The notes: generated by a model from the letters alone, not told the origin. Numbered from the stretch's first letter, positions 7,595-15,972 are shown. The stretch: DNA of 16,582 bases from Mycolicibacterium malmesburyense (GCF_001050015.1 NZ_CVTB01000308.1:1-16582), one strand, 5' to 3'. Program-made: numbers and translations.

Positions 7595-7659
7595 GCTTTC
7601 CGGCGCCGAGCGCACGCTTGGGCGGTGGAATGTCGGCGCCCTGAGGCAGTATCGAACCC

Positions 7660-8019
7660 GTGAGCCTGGTTCTGCTGTATCTGGTCGTGCTGGTCTTGAT
7701 CGCCGTGGTGTTGTTCGCCGTGGGCAGCGTCGTGTTCGGTCGCGGTGAACCACTGCCGCCGCTGCCCCGCGAAACCACCGCGACGGTGCTTCCCGCCTCC
7801 GGGGTGACGAGCGCCGACGTCGAGGCCGTGAAGTTCACCCAGACGCTGCGCGGCTACAAGACCAGCGAGGTCGACTGGGTGCTCGACCGGCTGGGTCAGG
7901 AACTCGATTCGCTGCGCGGTCAGCTCGCCACACTGCGGGCGACGCACGGCATCGAGGACGACGAGCCCATCGAGGGCGGCGCCCACGCCCTGCAGTCGGA
8001 GAGCGGGGACGAGTCATGA
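7660..8019 (+). CDS. Single-pass membrane protein with DivIVA-type motif
   Basis: This 119-aa protein has one N-terminal membrane helix (about residues 3-26). A Pro/Thr-rich linker follows, then a segment at 59-90 (FTQTLRGYKTSEVDWVLDRL and following) resembling the N-terminal DivIVA/DivI1A domain: F...RGY...EVD..LDRL..EL. The acidic tail looks disordered. DivIVA-type domains recognise curved or polar membrane and recruit growth and division proteins, so a role at the cell pole or septum is possible; nothing here proves it. The start is the GTG at 7660. A CAGTAT 7 nt before it could be a leaderless -10 box, and GAGG at 7643-7646 is too far for a good ribosome site. The stop overlaps the tag ATG by 4 bases. 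Its position matches Rv1209. Confidence 0.82.
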   Translation: MSLVLLYLVVLVLIAVVLFAVGSVVFGRGEPLPPLPRETTATVLPASGVTSADVEAVKFTQTLRGYKTSEVDWVLDRLGQELDSLRGQLATLRATHGIEDDEPIEGGAHALQSESGDES

Positions 8020-8630
8020 CCGCGGCGGTGCAGACCCCCGTCGAGGCTGACGGCCGTGTCCGTTGCGCCTGGATCGACGAATCACGCCTGGCGCCAGCAG
8101 ATTTCGTACTCTATCGCGATTATCACGACACCGAGTGGGGCCAGCCGCTGCGCGATTCGGTCGCCCTTTTCGAACGAGTCAGCCTCGAAGCGTTTCAGAG
8201 TGGGTTGTCGTGGCTGGTGATCCTGCGGAAGCGGGAGAACTTCCGCCGCGCGTTCCACGGCTTCGACGTCGACCGGGTGGCCCGTTACACCGAGCGTGAC
8301 ATCGCGCGGTTGCTCGCCGACGCCGGAATCGTGCGCAACCGCGCGAAGATCGAGGCCACCATCGCCAACGCGCGGGCGGTGGCCGGCCTCCGCGACGACG
8401 GCACCGACTTCGCCGAATTGCTGTGGTCGTTCGCACCGCCGCCGCGCCCGCGCCCGGCCAGCTTCGCCGACGTCCCGGCCATCACGCCCGAATCCACGGC
8501 GATGGCCAAGGAACTGAAGCGTCGCGGCTTCCGCTTCGTGGGCCCCACGACCGCGTACGCGTTGATGCAGGCGACCGGGATGGTCGACGACCACACCGCG
8601 GACTGCTGGGTACCGCGGCCGAAGCGCTGA
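8016..8630 (+). CDS. tag: DNA-3-methyladenine glycosylase I (Tag)
   Basis: This 204-aa base-excision repair enzyme removes 3-methyladenine from alkylated DNA. It carries the four zinc ligands of the Tag family: C17 (RCAW), H37 (YHDTEWG), and H193 with C197 (DDHTADC). SLEAFQSGLSW at 56-66 includes the conserved Glu58, equivalent to the base-binding Glu38 of E. coli Tag. KRENFR and GFRFVGPTT match family blocks. The N-terminus is about 14 residues longer than in E. coli. The start is the ATG that overlaps the stop of the preceding gene (ATGA), so it is coupled to the DivIVA-motif gene. M. tuberculosis has the same order (Rv1209-Rv1210, tagA). A stem-loop after the gene may end the transcript. 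Confidence 0.94.
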   Translation: MTAAVQTPVEADGRVRCAWIDESRLAPADFVLYRDYHDTEWGQPLRDSVALFERVSLEAFQSGLSWLVILRKRENFRRAFHGFDVDRVARYTERDIARLLADAGIVRNRAKIEATIANARAVAGLRDDGTDFAELLWSFAPPPRPRPASFADVPAITPESTAMAKELKRRGFRFVGPTTAYALMQATGMVDDHTADCWVPRPKR

Positions 8631-8659
8631 CGCACCGACCGCGTCGTGCGACCCGTCCG

Positions 8660-8683
8660 CGGTGCCGCTCGCGCGCGGCACCG
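8660..8683 (+). terminator. Stem-loop after tag, possible terminator
   Basis: CGGTGCCG (8660-8667) and CGGCACCG (8676-8683) form a perfect 8-bp stem with an 8-nt loop, 30 nt after the tag stop. No T tract follows, which is common for mycobacterial terminator candidates but weakens the call. Confidence 0.45.
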
Positions 8684-8907
8684 ACGATTGGCGCGGTATT
8701 CATGGAGGGGTCGAGGATGCCGCCGAAGCACCCGAGGGAACCACCCCGAACAGGGCCTTAGCCGGGTCTTTGCACACCGAACGCCGCCGATAGGGAACAA
8801 TGGAGGCGTTCAGTAGCAGTCTCAGTGCCGGAACTGTCAAGACGAGTGGGCAGTCTCGGCCTCGACCGGGCCCGCGGGTGGGCCGGCTCATGTGGAGGGA
8901 GCACTCG
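8684..8907. other. Upstream region of the DUF3117 gene, no long gene
   Basis: The stretch between tag and the DUF3117 gene holds the stem-loop above and a short frame 8702-8761 (19 codons, with an SD-like GGAGGGG before its internal ATG at 8717). A weak promoter-like pair is also present: TTGCAC at 8770-8775 and TAGGGA at 8791-8796, with a spacing of only 15. CAGTCTC occurs twice (8817-8823 and 8851-8857). The frame of the DUF3117 gene stays open back to 8800, but nothing supports that longer start. I see no RNA gene. Confidence 0.4.
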
Positions 8908-9075
8908 ATGGCGGCGATGAAGCCCCGGACCGGAGACGGTCCACTGGAAGCAACCAAGGAGGGGCGCGGCATCGTGATGCGGGTACCACTGGAAGGCGGC
9001 GGGCGACTTGTCGTCGAGCTGACCCCCGATGAGGCCGCAGCGCTCGGGGACGAACTGAAGAACGTCACAAGCTGA
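8908..9075 (+). CDS. DUF3117 small conserved protein
   Basis: This 55-aa protein begins MAAMKPRTGDGPLE and ends in an alpha-helical EAAALGDELK segment. It matches the DUF3117 family, which is short and highly conserved across Actinobacteria. The two strand-forming blocks GRGIVMRVPLEGG and RLVVELTP suggest a small beta-hairpin plus helix. The ATG at 8908 is chosen over upstream in-frame starts (8800 gives 91 aa) because GGAGGGA (8894-8900) sits 7 nt before it and the family length is 55. The M. tuberculosis equivalent is Rv1211, annotated longer. It converges on glgM with an 18-bp gap. Function is unknown. Confidence 0.85.
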   Translation: MAAMKPRTGDGPLEATKEGRGIVMRVPLEGGGRLVVELTPDEAAALGDELKNVTS

Positions 9076-9093
9076 CGGTTTCGCTGCGACCGG

Positions 9094-10263
9094 CTACGCC
9101 GGAGCACCCACTTTCCGGTAGATCTCCAGGGTCTGCTCGGCGATGTGGGCCCAGGAGAATTCCTGGATACACCGCTGTCGGCCCGCCTCGCCGTACCGGC
9201 GGGCCTTCTCGGGGTCGGCGACCAGCTCGTTGACCGCCGCGGCCAGCCGGCTCTCGTAGCCCGCGGCGTCCTGCGCGTCGTAGTGCACCAGCCGTCCGGT
9301 GTGGCCGTCGGCCACGACCTCGGGGATGCCGCCGACGTCGGAGGCCACCACCGACGTCGCGCATGCCATCGCCTCCAGGTTCACGATGCCCAGCGGCTCA
9401 TACACCGATGGGCATACGAAAACCGTTGCCGCGGAGAGTATCTCGCGGATCTTGACGATCGGAAGCATTTCGCGCACCCAGAACACCCCGGCGCGGGCCT
9501 GCGACAGTCGCTGAACCGCCTCGGTCACCTCGGCCGCGATCTCGGGGGTGTCGGGTGCTCCCGCGCACAGCACCAGCTGCACATCGGGGGCGAAGCCATG
9601 TGCGGCCGCGATCAGGTGCGCGACGCCCTTCTGCCGGGTGATCCGGCCGACGAAAGCCACCATGGGCCGCGAGAGGTCGACCCCGAGCTCGGCCAGCACC
9701 GATTCCCCCGGTTCCGGGGTGGCCGGATACCAGACGTCGGTGTCGATTCCGTTGCGCACCACGTGGACCCGAGTCGGATCGAGGGCGGGATAGGTGCGCA
9801 ACACGTCCTCGCGCATTCCGGAGCTGACCGCGATGACCGCGTCCGCGCCCTCCACCGCCGTCTTCTCCACCCACGACGACACCCGGTAGCCGCCGCCGAG
9901 CTGTTCGGCCTTCCACGGCCGCATCGGCTCCAGCGAGTGCGCGGTCAGCACGTGCGGGACGCCGTAAAGCAACGCGGCGAGGTGCCCGGCCAGGCCGGTG
10001 TACCAGGTGTGCGAGTGCACCACCTCGGCGTGTGAGGCGGCGTTGACCATGTTGAGGTCGGCCGACAGCATCGACAACGCGGCGTTGGCACCCAGCAGTG
10101 CCGGGTCGGGTTGCGCGACGATCGCGTCGACGCGCGGCGCGCCCATGCAGTGCACATCGACCTCACACAGGTGGCGTAGCTGAGCGACCAGTTCGGTGAC
10201 GTGCACCCCCGCTCCGCCGTAGACCTCGGGTGGATACTCCCGAGTCATCATCGCCACCCGCAT
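9094..10263 (-). CDS. glgM: Alpha-maltose-1-phosphate synthase GlgM (annotated GlgA)
   Basis: This 389-aa GT-B glycosyltransferase resembles Rv1212c of M. tuberculosis. That enzyme was first called glycogen synthase GlgA and later shown to join ADP-glucose to glucose-1-phosphate, making the maltose-1-phosphate used by GlgE for alpha-glucan and capsule. The N-terminal VYGGAGVHV loop is the donor-site Gly-rich motif. VGRITRQKG carries the phosphate-binding Arg and Lys, and E289-PLGIVNL-E297 is the E-x7-E motif of retaining GT-B enzymes. The start is the ATG 10261-10263; extending to 10392 would run into glgC. TAGGGT 7 nt before it suggests a leaderless mRNA, though its AGGG could also act as a ribosome site. 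It is divergent from glgC, its ADP-glucose supplier. Confidence 0.92.
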   Translation of the reverse strand: MRVAMMTREYPPEVYGGAGVHVTELVAQLRHLCEVDVHCMGAPRVDAIVAQPDPALLGANAALSMLSADLNMVNAASHAEVVHSHTWYTGLAGHLAALLYGVPHVLTAHSLEPMRPWKAEQLGGGYRVSSWVEKTAVEGADAVIAVSSGMREDVLRTYPALDPTRVHVVRNGIDTDVWYPATPEPGESVLAELGVDLSRPMVAFVGRITRQKGVAHLIAAAHGFAPDVQLVLCAGAPDTPEIAAEVTEAVQRLSQARAGVFWVREMLPIVKIREILSAATVFVCPSVYEPLGIVNLEAMACATSVVASDVGGIPEVVADGHTGRLVHYDAQDAAGYESRLAAAVNELVADPEKARRYGEAGRQRCIQEFSWAHIAEQTLEIYRKVGAPA

Positions 10264-10270
10264 GATTTCG

Positions 10271-10276
10271 ACCCTA
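10271..10276 (-). promoter_or_regulatory. -10 box of leaderless promoter for glgM
   Basis: TAGGGT on the minus strand is followed by 7 nt and the ATG at 10263. A small inverted repeat, CCGGG (10280-10284) with CCCGG (10290-10294), lies just upstream of the box and could be a regulator site. Confidence 0.45.
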
Positions 10277-10342
10277 GTTCCGGGCGCAACCCGGCGCAGG
10301 CGCGAATCGGCGTCCGCGACCGGACTCGGGCCGCCAATGCCT

Positions 10343-10359
10343 AGCCGCGAACAGCGGCT
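10343..10359. promoter_or_regulatory. Inverted repeat upstream of glgC
   Basis: AGCCGC (10343-10348) and GCGGCT (10354-10359) are perfect inverted arms with a 5-nt centre. They sit in the 113-bp divergent glgM/glgC spacer, about where the glgC -35 region would be. This is a candidate operator; no regulator is known to me. Confidence 0.3.
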
Positions 10360-10364
10360 GCCGA

Positions 10365-10370
10365 TAGGTT
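10365..10370 (+). promoter_or_regulatory. -10 box of leaderless promoter for glgC
   Basis: TAGGTT is followed by 6 nt (TGAGGC) and the ATG at 10377. The GAGG lies directly against the ATG, too close to serve as a ribosome site, so a leaderless transcript is the better reading. Confidence 0.5.
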
Positions 10371-10376
10371 TGAGGC

Positions 10377-11591
10377 ATGAGGGAACTGCCACACGTGCTG
10401 GGCATCGTCCTGGCCGGCGGGGAGGGGAAGCGGCTCTACCCGTTGACCGCGGATCGCGCCAAGCCCGCCGTTCCCTTCGGCGGCGCCTACCGCCTCATCG
10501 ACTTCGTGCTGTCCAATCTGGTCAACGCCCGATATCTGCGGATTTGCGTGCTGACGCAATACAAGTCGCACTCGCTGGACCGTCACATCTCGCAGAACTG
10601 GCGGCTCTCGGGCCTCGCGGGCGAGTACATCACCCCCGTCCCGGCCCAGCAGCGGCTCGGGCCGCGGTGGTACACCGGCTCGGCGGACGCGATCTACCAA
10701 TCGCTGAACCTCATCTACGACGAGGACCCGGACTACATCGTCGTGTTCGGCGCCGACCACGTCTACCGGATGGACCCCGAGCAGATGGTCCAGTTCCACA
10801 TCGAGAGCGGTGCGGGTGCGACGGTCGCGGGCATTCGGGTGCCGCGCGCGGAGGCCACCGCGTTCGGCGTCATCGACGCCGACGAGTCCGGGCGCATCCG
10901 CAGCTTCGTCGAGAAGCCGGCCGATCCGCCGGGCACGCCGGACAATCCCGACGAGGCGTTCGTGTCGATGGGCAACTACATCTTCACCACCAAGGTGCTG
11001 ATCGACGCGATCCGCGCCGACGCCGACGACGACCACTCCGATCACGACATGGGCGGCGACATCATCCCGCGTCTGGTCGACGACGGCATGGCTGCGGTGT
11101 ACGACTTCAGCAACAACGAGGTGCCCGGCGCGACCGAGCGCGATCACGGCTACTGGCGCGACGTGGGGACTCTCGACGCGTTCTACGACGCGCACATGGA
11201 CCTGGTCTCGGTGCACCCCGTGTTCAACCTCTACAACAAGCGCTGGCCGATCCGCGGTGAGATGGAGATGCTGGCACCCGCGAAGTTCGTCAACGGCGGC
11301 TCGGCACAGGAATCGGTGGTCGGCGCGGGCAGCATCATTTCGGCTGCGTCCGTGCGCAATTCGGTGTTGTCGTCCAACGTCGTCGTCGACGACGGCGCGA
11401 TCGTCGAGGGCAGCGTGATCATGCCCGGGGCCCGCATCGGCCGCGGCGCGGTGGTGCGCCACGCGATCCTGGACAAGAACGTCGTCGTCGGGCCGGGCGA
11501 GATGGTCGGGGTCGACCTCGACAAGGACCGCGAACGGTTCGCGATCAGCGCCGGGGGAGTCGTCGCGGTTGGCAAGGGCGTCTGGATCTAA
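10377..11591 (+). CDS. glgC: Glucose-1-phosphate adenylyltransferase GlgC
   Basis: This 404-aa enzyme makes ADP-glucose from ATP and glucose-1-phosphate. The N-terminal nucleotidyltransferase motif is complete at residues 12-35: [13 protein letters not shown], then [20 protein letters not shown] carries the metal-site Asp, and the FVEKP and [10 protein letters not shown] blocks of bacterial GlgC follow. The C-terminal third shows hexapeptide-type repeats ([15 protein letters not shown] and similar) of a left-handed beta-helix used for tetramer assembly and allostery. Length and end (GKGVWI) match mycobacterial GlgC (Rv1213, 404 aa). It is divergent from glgM. A stem-loop lies 20 bp after the stop. 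Confidence 0.96.
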   Translation: MRELPHVLGIVLAGGEGKRLYPLTADRAKPAVPFGGAYRLIDFVLSNLVNARYLRICVLTQYKSHSLDRHISQNWRLSGLAGEYITPVPAQQRLGPRWYTGSADAIYQSLNLIYDEDPDYIVVFGADHVYRMDPEQMVQFHIESGAGATVAGIRVPRAEATAFGVIDADESGRIRSFVEKPADPPGTPDNPDEAFVSMGNYIFTTKVLIDAIRADADDDHSDHDMGGDIIPRLVDDGMAAVYDFSNNEVPGATERDHGYWRDVGTLDAFYDAHMDLVSVHPVFNLYNKRWPIRGEMEMLAPAKFVNGGSAQESVVGAGSIISAASVRNSVLSSNVVVDDGAIVEGSVIMPGARIGRGAVVRHAILDKNVVVGPGEMVGVDLDKDRERFAISAGGVVAVGKGVWI

Positions 11592-11610
11592 CCCCCTAAA
11601 CCCCTAACCG

Positions 11611-11630
11611 CGGGTCGCGCGAAAGACCCG
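11611..11630 (+). terminator. Stem-loop after glgC, possible terminator
   Basis: CGGGTC (11611-11616) and GACCCG (11625-11630) form a 6-bp stem with the 8-nt loop GCGCGAAA, 20 nt after the glgC stop. No T tract follows. The sequence before it contains two near-identical CCCCTAA units. Confidence 0.4.
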
Positions 11631-11740
11631 ACGACGCTTCAAACGGTGTGGGTGGTCGCCCCGTTTCACCGCAAGCCTGTGTGTCTCATGGTGGTTCAAC
11701 CAGCACCGGCCGACGAGGCCACAACCACAGGAGGCACGCG

Positions 11741-11989
11741 ATGAGACGCAACAGCATCACCGCCGCCATGGCCGCGGGCGCCGTCGCGGTCGGCGCACTG
11801 GTGACCACGACCGCCCCGGCCGCATACGCGGAGAAGCTCTCGGACAAGACGATCAAGAGCGAATGCCAGGCCGCCGGCGGGACGTATACCAAGAGACAGA
11901 CGGTGTCCACCTGCGGCTACAAGGACGCCAGCGGCAAGCTGACCATCGACTTCTACTCCGGCGGGCATTACGTCACGACCCTGACGTAA
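11741..11989 (+). CDS. Small secreted protein with one probable disulfide
   Basis: This 82-aa protein starts at the ATG 11741, with an AGGAGG ribosome site at 11729-11734 (6-nt spacing). An upstream in-frame start at 11648 is rejected because it lacks such a site and would bury the signal peptide. Residues 1-30 form a Sec signal peptide: the charged MRRN, a hydrophobic Ala/Val core, and a cleavage site after AYA30. The mature part is about 52 residues with two cysteines, C42 and C58, likely bridged. Its second half is Tyr/Gly/Thr-rich and probably beta. I do not recognise a named family; similar short secreted proteins occur in mycobacteria. It converges on the DUF4126 gene with an 11-bp gap and stands where M. 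tuberculosis has PE14. Confidence 0.78.
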   Translation: MRRNSITAAMAAGAVAVGALVTTTAPAAYAEKLSDKTIKSECQAAGGTYTKRQTVSTCGYKDASGKLTIDFYSGGHYVTTLT

Positions 11990-12000
11990 CGCGCGCGGGG

Positions 12001-12585
12001 TCAGCCCGGTGCGGCGTTGCGGCGGCGGCGCCGCAGGATGCGGAACGCCAGCCACGCCATCGCGACGATGGCCACCAGCACCAGCACCGGCAGCAGGATC
12101 GCGAGGAAGACCAGTCCCACGCTGACCCCGTCCTCGACGGTGCTCAGCACCGGCGCGGCCACCCCGGCGGTGGCGACGTTGGCGGCCGGACGGACCGTCG
12201 ACTTGGTCAGCGACACGACCAGCGCGACGACGACGCCGATCGCCACCGGAATCCACTGGCCGGACTGGGCGAACGCGCCGGGATCGGTGACCGCGGACGT
12301 CTGCGCCGCGGTGCCCGAGCCGAACACGATGCCGCCCGCCGTGGGCCGGATGAACGTCTGGACGGCATCGTTGACGCTGTCGAGGGCCGGCACCTTGTCG
12401 GCGACGACCTCGACGACCAGCAGCGTCGCGACGATCGCCATCACCCAACCGTTCTCCAGCCACGCCCAGCCGGCGGGCAGGGCGATGAGGTCGGTGAACC
12501 GCGACAGCAGGCCGAGGGCGAGCAGCGGGATATAGGCGTTGAGCCCGGCCGCGGTCGCCAGACCGAGGCCGGTCAGCAGTTCCAC
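12001..12585 (-). CDS. DUF4126 membrane protein
   Basis: This 194-aa integral membrane protein has an N-terminal block TGLGLATAAGLNAYIPLLALGL and a later LVVEVVADKVPALDSVNDAVQTFIRPTAGG-type segment (about 56-85), both typical of DUF4126. About five hydrophobic stretches are visible: near 5-25, 45-60, 112-128, 135-150 and 155-180. It ends in a basic RRRRRR tail expected on the cytoplasmic side. The start is the GTG at 12585; an ATG two bases upstream is out of frame. GATAAT lies 6 nt before it, so the mRNA is probably leaderless. It lies downstream of the exporter operon on the same strand, 179 bp away. The family's function is unknown. Confidence 0.82.
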   Translation of the reverse strand: MELLTGLGLATAAGLNAYIPLLALGLLSRFTDLIALPAGWAWLENGWVMAIVATLLVVEVVADKVPALDSVNDAVQTFIRPTAGGIVFGSGTAAQTSAVTDPGAFAQSGQWIPVAIGVVVALVVSLTKSTVRPAANVATAGVAAPVLSTVEDGVSVGLVFLAILLPVLVLVAIVAMAWLAFRILRRRRRNAAPG

Positions 12586-12591
12586 ATCCGC

Positions 12592-12597
12592 ATTATC
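12592..12597 (-). promoter_or_regulatory. -10 box of leaderless promoter for the DUF4126 gene
   Basis: GATAAT on the minus strand, the best -10 match in the window, is followed by 6 nt (GCGGAT) and the GTG at 12585. No -35 is evident. Confidence 0.5.
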
Positions 12598-12764
12598 GAC
12601 CGAACAGCGCCAGGCGGAGGTGACTCAGCCGATGTGGGTCGGCGGTGTTCGCGGGCTGTGCCGAGCCTTACGTCACCACACGTAGGACACGCGGCGATAG
12701 CGAACCTGTTCGGAATACCCGGAGTGCCCGGACAGTTCATCGCGCAACAGCTTCGCCCTTCGCG
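12598..12764. other. Spacer after the ABC exporter operon
   Basis: No gene is supported here. CTGTTCGG (12707-12714) and CCGGACAG (12729-12736) can pair with one G-T wobble and might end the minus-strand operon. Pairing is imperfect and no T tract follows on the minus strand. Confidence 0.3.
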
Positions 12765-14369
12765 TCAGACCGCATCGCGCCTGCGGTACAGGGCTCCGGC
12801 CAACCCGGTCAGGACCACGCCGATGACGACCATGACGACGAGAGCGGTCACCGGGTAGTCGCTCGGCGCGGTGGTGCGGCTGACTGGCGACAGATCGATC
12901 AGCCACCACGGTAACCGCAGCAGCGGACCGAGGTACAACGTGACGACGACGGCCGCCACCGCCAGCCAACCGATCCAAGGGCGACGGACCGCGACGGCGA
13001 GTGCGGCGAGGCCCGCCATCACCGCCATCGCGGGCACGTAGGCGAATCCCGCCACGGTCAACCGAATCACCGACCCCGCATCGCCGACGGTGACGCCGGC
13101 GCCCAGGCCGTTGCCGAGGCCGGCGACGAACATCAGCAGGACCGAGCCGAGCAGCGCCGAGCCGACCGCGGTGAACAGCCAGTGCCACCGCGACACTGAG
13201 CCGGCCAACACCACCTCGCCGAGACCACGTTCTTCATCGGTGTACACCCGCAGCACCGCCCCGACGACGTACGCGGTGGCCGCCGCCGCGAGGAACTGCG
13301 TCATCGTGGTCTGGGCGCTGTCGGTGCCCTGCTGCTGGATCACACGCTGGATGACCTCGTTGGTCTCCGCCGCGTCGAGCAGCGATTTGGTCATCGACCC
13401 GAACGCCAGACCGCCGAGGAACAAGCCGATGGTCCAGCCGATCGTCTGGCCCCGCTGCAGCGTCAGATGAAGTCCCAGAACACCTTTGATGGGGCGGGCG
13501 TCGGGGCGCTCGCCGGAGGAGGGCAGCGTGCCGTCGTCGTACTGACGCCTGCCTTCGAGCGCGGCGGCCAACGCGATCAGACCGCCGGTGAGCGCCACCA
13601 GCAACGCCAACGGCCACCAGCGCAGATCGACGAATGCGCGCATCTGCTGGGCCCAGGCGATCGGGGAGAACCAACTCAACGCACTGCCGGAGTTGTTGAT
13701 CACATCGCCGACACCGCGGACCACCGCGGCGACCGCCAGGGCGGCCATCGCCGCGCCGGACGCCGTGCGCGCCTGCCGCCACAACTGCGCGGTCACCGCG
13801 GCCACCGCACCGAACACCATCGCCGTTCCGCTCACGCCGAGCGACATCGCCGCCCCGTCGACGAGGTCGAGGCCGTTGACGACCATCGCCAGCGTCATCG
13901 TCACCACGAGCACGGCGTTGACGGCGCCCACGAGGATCAGCGCCGCCGCGGTCCTGGCGTACCGGCCGACGACCGAGGACAACACCAACTCGGCCGAGCC
14001 GCTTTCCTCTTCCGCGCGGGTGTGCCGAATGACGGTGAGAATCGCGAGAATCGAGATGGCGACGATCAGCGTCAGCATCATCTCGTTTGCCATCATCGCG
14101 CCGAGGTCGGTTTCGTTGCGGCCGAACATCGGACCGCCCATCATCATCCCGGCGGGGGTCTTCAGCAGCTCGACCCGCGTGAGTCGTTGTAACTCCTCGG
14201 GATAGGCCAGTTCGACGGCGGCCGGGGCGTACGCCATCAGCGATGTCAGCACCGCGATCCAGACGGTGAGCCGAACCTTGTCGCGGCGCAGGGCCAACAG
14301 CAGCAGATCGACGGTCCCGGTCCACGCGGTCGAAAGTCCTTGCCGCCGTGCGGTCATGGTCGCCGTCAC
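12765..14369 (-). CDS. ABC exporter permease (tetronasin-type multidrug efflux)
   Basis: This 534-aa polytopic membrane protein shows about 12 hydrophobic segments in two halves (first half about 30-270, second half about 305-530). This is the layout of ABC-2 exporters related to the tetronasin resistance permeases. A conserved cytoplasmic [15 protein letters not shown] segment lies after the second group of helices, and [19 protein letters not shown] in the second half mirrors it, so the protein looks like an internal duplication. The GTG start at 14369 overlaps the ATPase stop by 4 bases; an ATG 12 bases further in is also possible. With the ATPase it forms an efflux pump matching Rv1217c-Rv1218c, reported to export several drugs. 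Expression should follow the TetR gene at the head of the operon. Confidence 0.9.
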   Translation of the reverse strand: MTATMTARRQGLSTAWTGTVDLLLLALRRDKVRLTVWIAVLTSLMAYAPAAVELAYPEELQRLTRVELLKTPAGMMMGGPMFGRNETDLGAMMANEMMLTLIVAISILAILTVIRHTRAEEESGSAELVLSSVVGRYARTAAALILVGAVNAVLVVTMTLAMVVNGLDLVDGAAMSLGVSGTAMVFGAVAAVTAQLWRQARTASGAAMAALAVAAVVRGVGDVINNSGSALSWFSPIAWAQQMRAFVDLRWWPLALLVALTGGLIALAAALEGRRQYDDGTLPSSGERPDARPIKGVLGLHLTLQRGQTIGWTIGLFLGGLAFGSMTKSLLDAAETNEVIQRVIQQQGTDSAQTTMTQFLAAAATAYVVGAVLRVYTDEERGLGEVVLAGSVSRWHWLFTAVGSALLGSVLLMFVAGLGNGLGAGVTVGDAGSVIRLTVAGFAYVPAMAVMAGLAALAVAVRRPWIGWLAVAAVVVTLYLGPLLRLPWWLIDLSPVSRTTAPSDYPVTALVVMVVIGVVLTGLAGALYRRRDAV

Positions 14370-15307
14370 GGCACGGCCCCCTGGTACTCGCGCAGGAACA
14401 TGTCTTCCAGCGACGCCGGGGTGACGGTCAGATCCAGGATCCCGAGATCGCTCAGGAGCCCCATTGCCCGGTCGAGGTCGGCGCGGTCGACCGAGAAGAC
14501 GTAGTGGCCGTCGCGGATCGCGAAGTCGTGCACGAAGGGTGCGCCTTGGAGGCGCTGGCCGTCCTGACGGGTGCGTGCGGTGACGGTCGTGCGCATCAAG
14601 TGGCGCAACTCGCGCAGGGTTCCCGCGCGCACGGTGCGGCCGGCGCGGATGATCGTGACGCTGTCACAGAGCTTTTCGACCTCGGCGAGGATATGGCTCG
14701 ACAGCAGCACCGCGGCGCCTCGTTGCACCACCTCGCCGACACACTGCTGAAAAGCCCTCTCCATCAGAGGATCCAATCCGGAGGTCGGCTCGTCGAGAAT
14801 GTAGAGCTCGGCGTTGGTCGAGAACGCGGCGATGATGGCCACCTTCTGCCGATTGCCCTTGGAGTAGGTGCGTGACTTCTTGTGCGGGTCGAGTTCGAAG
14901 CGCTCGATCAGCTGATCCCGCCGTGCGGTGTCCACACCGTTGCCGCGAAGCCGGGCCAAGAAGTCGATCGCCTGCAGCCCGGTCAGGTTGGGCCACAAGG
15001 TCACATCCCCGGGCACATAGGCGATGCGACGGTGCAGCGCGACCGCGTCGCGCCACGGATCGCCGCCGAGCAGACGGACCGTGCCGCTGTCCGCCCGCAA
15101 CAGTCCCAGCAGCACGCGGATGGTCGTCGACTTGCCCGCACCGTTCGGTCCGAGGAACCCGGTGATCTGGCCACGTGCGACGGTCAGATCCAAGCCGTCG
15201 AGTGCACGGGTACGGCCGAACGACTTTGACAGGCCGTGGATCTCGACCGCCGGTTCAACGCCACCGTGGTCAGCTCGCCGCAGTGGCCTCGCCGTCTGAG
15301 ACGTCAT
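14366..15307 (-). CDS. ABC exporter ATP-binding protein
   Basis: This 313-aa ATPase powers the adjacent permease. Walker [10 protein letters not shown] is at 53-61 and Walker [14 protein letters not shown] at 168-180, with H-loop His205 in LLSSH. The signature segment reads YSKGNRQK at 148-155 instead of LSGGQ, as usual in this drug-exporter group. The C-terminal 90 residues form an accessory domain. The ATG at 15307 has a strong ribosome site, AAGGAG (15314-15319), 6 nt upstream, and lies inside the end of tetR (38-bp overlap). The 3' end overlaps the permease start by 4 bases. This makes a translationally coupled tetR-ATPase-permease operon, matching Rv1219c-Rv1218c-Rv1217c. Confidence 0.94.
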   Translation of the reverse strand: MTSQTARPLRRADHGGVEPAVEIHGLSKSFGRTRALDGLDLTVARGQITGFLGPNGAGKSTTIRVLLGLLRADSGTVRLLGGDPWRDAVALHRRIAYVPGDVTLWPNLTGLQAIDFLARLRGNGVDTARRDQLIERFELDPHKKSRTYSKGNRQKVAIIAAFSTNAELYILDEPTSGLDPLMERAFQQCVGEVVQRGAAVLLSSHILAEVEKLCDSVTIIRAGRTVRAGTLRELRHLMRTTVTARTRQDGQRLQGAPFVHDFAIRDGHYVFSVDRADLDRAMGLLSDLGILDLTVTPASLEDMFLREYQGAVP

Positions 15308-15965
15308 CGCGATCTCCTTCCCGGGAGGTGCTGAACGGGAGGCCTTTCTCGCGTTGTGCGCGAAACGCGTCGTACATCGTCGAGTCGGTCATCAACCCTT
15401 CGCTGTAGACCTCGAGGGCTGGCAAGATCATCTCTTCGCCGTAATCGCGCAGGGCCACACGAAGATCGGCAGAAGGGTGCAACTGCAGATACAGCAGGAA
15501 GCCCCCGCCGCTGGCCATCGCCAGGAACCGGGCCCTGGCGCGTGGGTCGCGGCTCGGCTTGAGCAGCCCGGAGCGCACTCCCTCGTCCAGATACTGCTCG
15601 GCGTTGTCGCTCATCTGCTGCCAGAACGCCTTGGCCAACTCGCTGCCCGACTGCAGGCTGCGCACGAGATAGGCCATCAGCGGCGCGTACGACTCGATCT
15701 CGGCCATCTGCGCGAGCCACTTGGCGGGGTCATGCGTCTGCAGTGATTCGGTTTTGCCCTCGCGAATCACGTCCGCCACGTGGGTGTCACAAGCCCTGCG
15801 CAGACCCTCCTTCGAACCGAAGTGGTGGATCACCAGTGCCGCCGAGACTCCGGCGGATTCGGCGATGGCCCGAAGGCCGATGTTGAACCCGTGTTGACCC
15901 CACTGCTCGATCGCGGCGTCGCGGATGCGTGCGATGGCCGTGAGGTCCTTTGGTGCTGAACGCAT
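15270..15965 (-). CDS. TetR-family regulator of the ABC exporter
   Basis: This 231-aa protein has an N-terminal TetR helix-turn-helix at about residues 10-55 ([16 protein letters not shown], then [23 protein letters not shown]). The remainder is a helical ligand-binding domain. It leads the exporter operon and overlaps the ATPase gene by 38 bp. The start is the ATG at 15963-15965, with a -10 box TAGCCT 7 nt upstream and no ribosome site, so the mRNA should be leaderless. A near-palindrome inside the promoter spacer suggests self-repression that is relieved by a drug or other ligand, as in the family. The M. tuberculosis equivalent is Rv1219c. Confidence 0.93.
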   Translation of the reverse strand: MRSAPKDLTAIARIRDAAIEQWGQHGFNIGLRAIAESAGVSAALVIHHFGSKEGLRRACDTHVADVIREGKTESLQTHDPAKWLAQMAEIESYAPLMAYLVRSLQSGSELAKAFWQQMSDNAEQYLDEGVRSGLLKPSRDPRARARFLAMASGGGFLLYLQLHPSADLRVALRDYGEEMILPALEVYSEGLMTDSTMYDAFRAQREKGLPFSTSREGDRDDVSDGEATAAS

Positions 15966-15972
15966 GTTCAGT

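Noticed and set aside
8800..8907. Longer N-terminus for the DUF3117 protein (91 aa)
   Set aside because: The added part is low-complexity, and a strong ribosome site sits right before the ATG at 8908, which gives the usual 55-aa family length.
10341..11462. 373-aa minus-strand frame across glgC
   Set aside because: It is antisense to an unmistakable glgC; composition is typical of a shadow frame.
11592..11609. Telomere-like CCCCTAA repeats after glgC
   Set aside because: Only two imperfect units are present, which is easily chance next to a terminator-like stem-loop.
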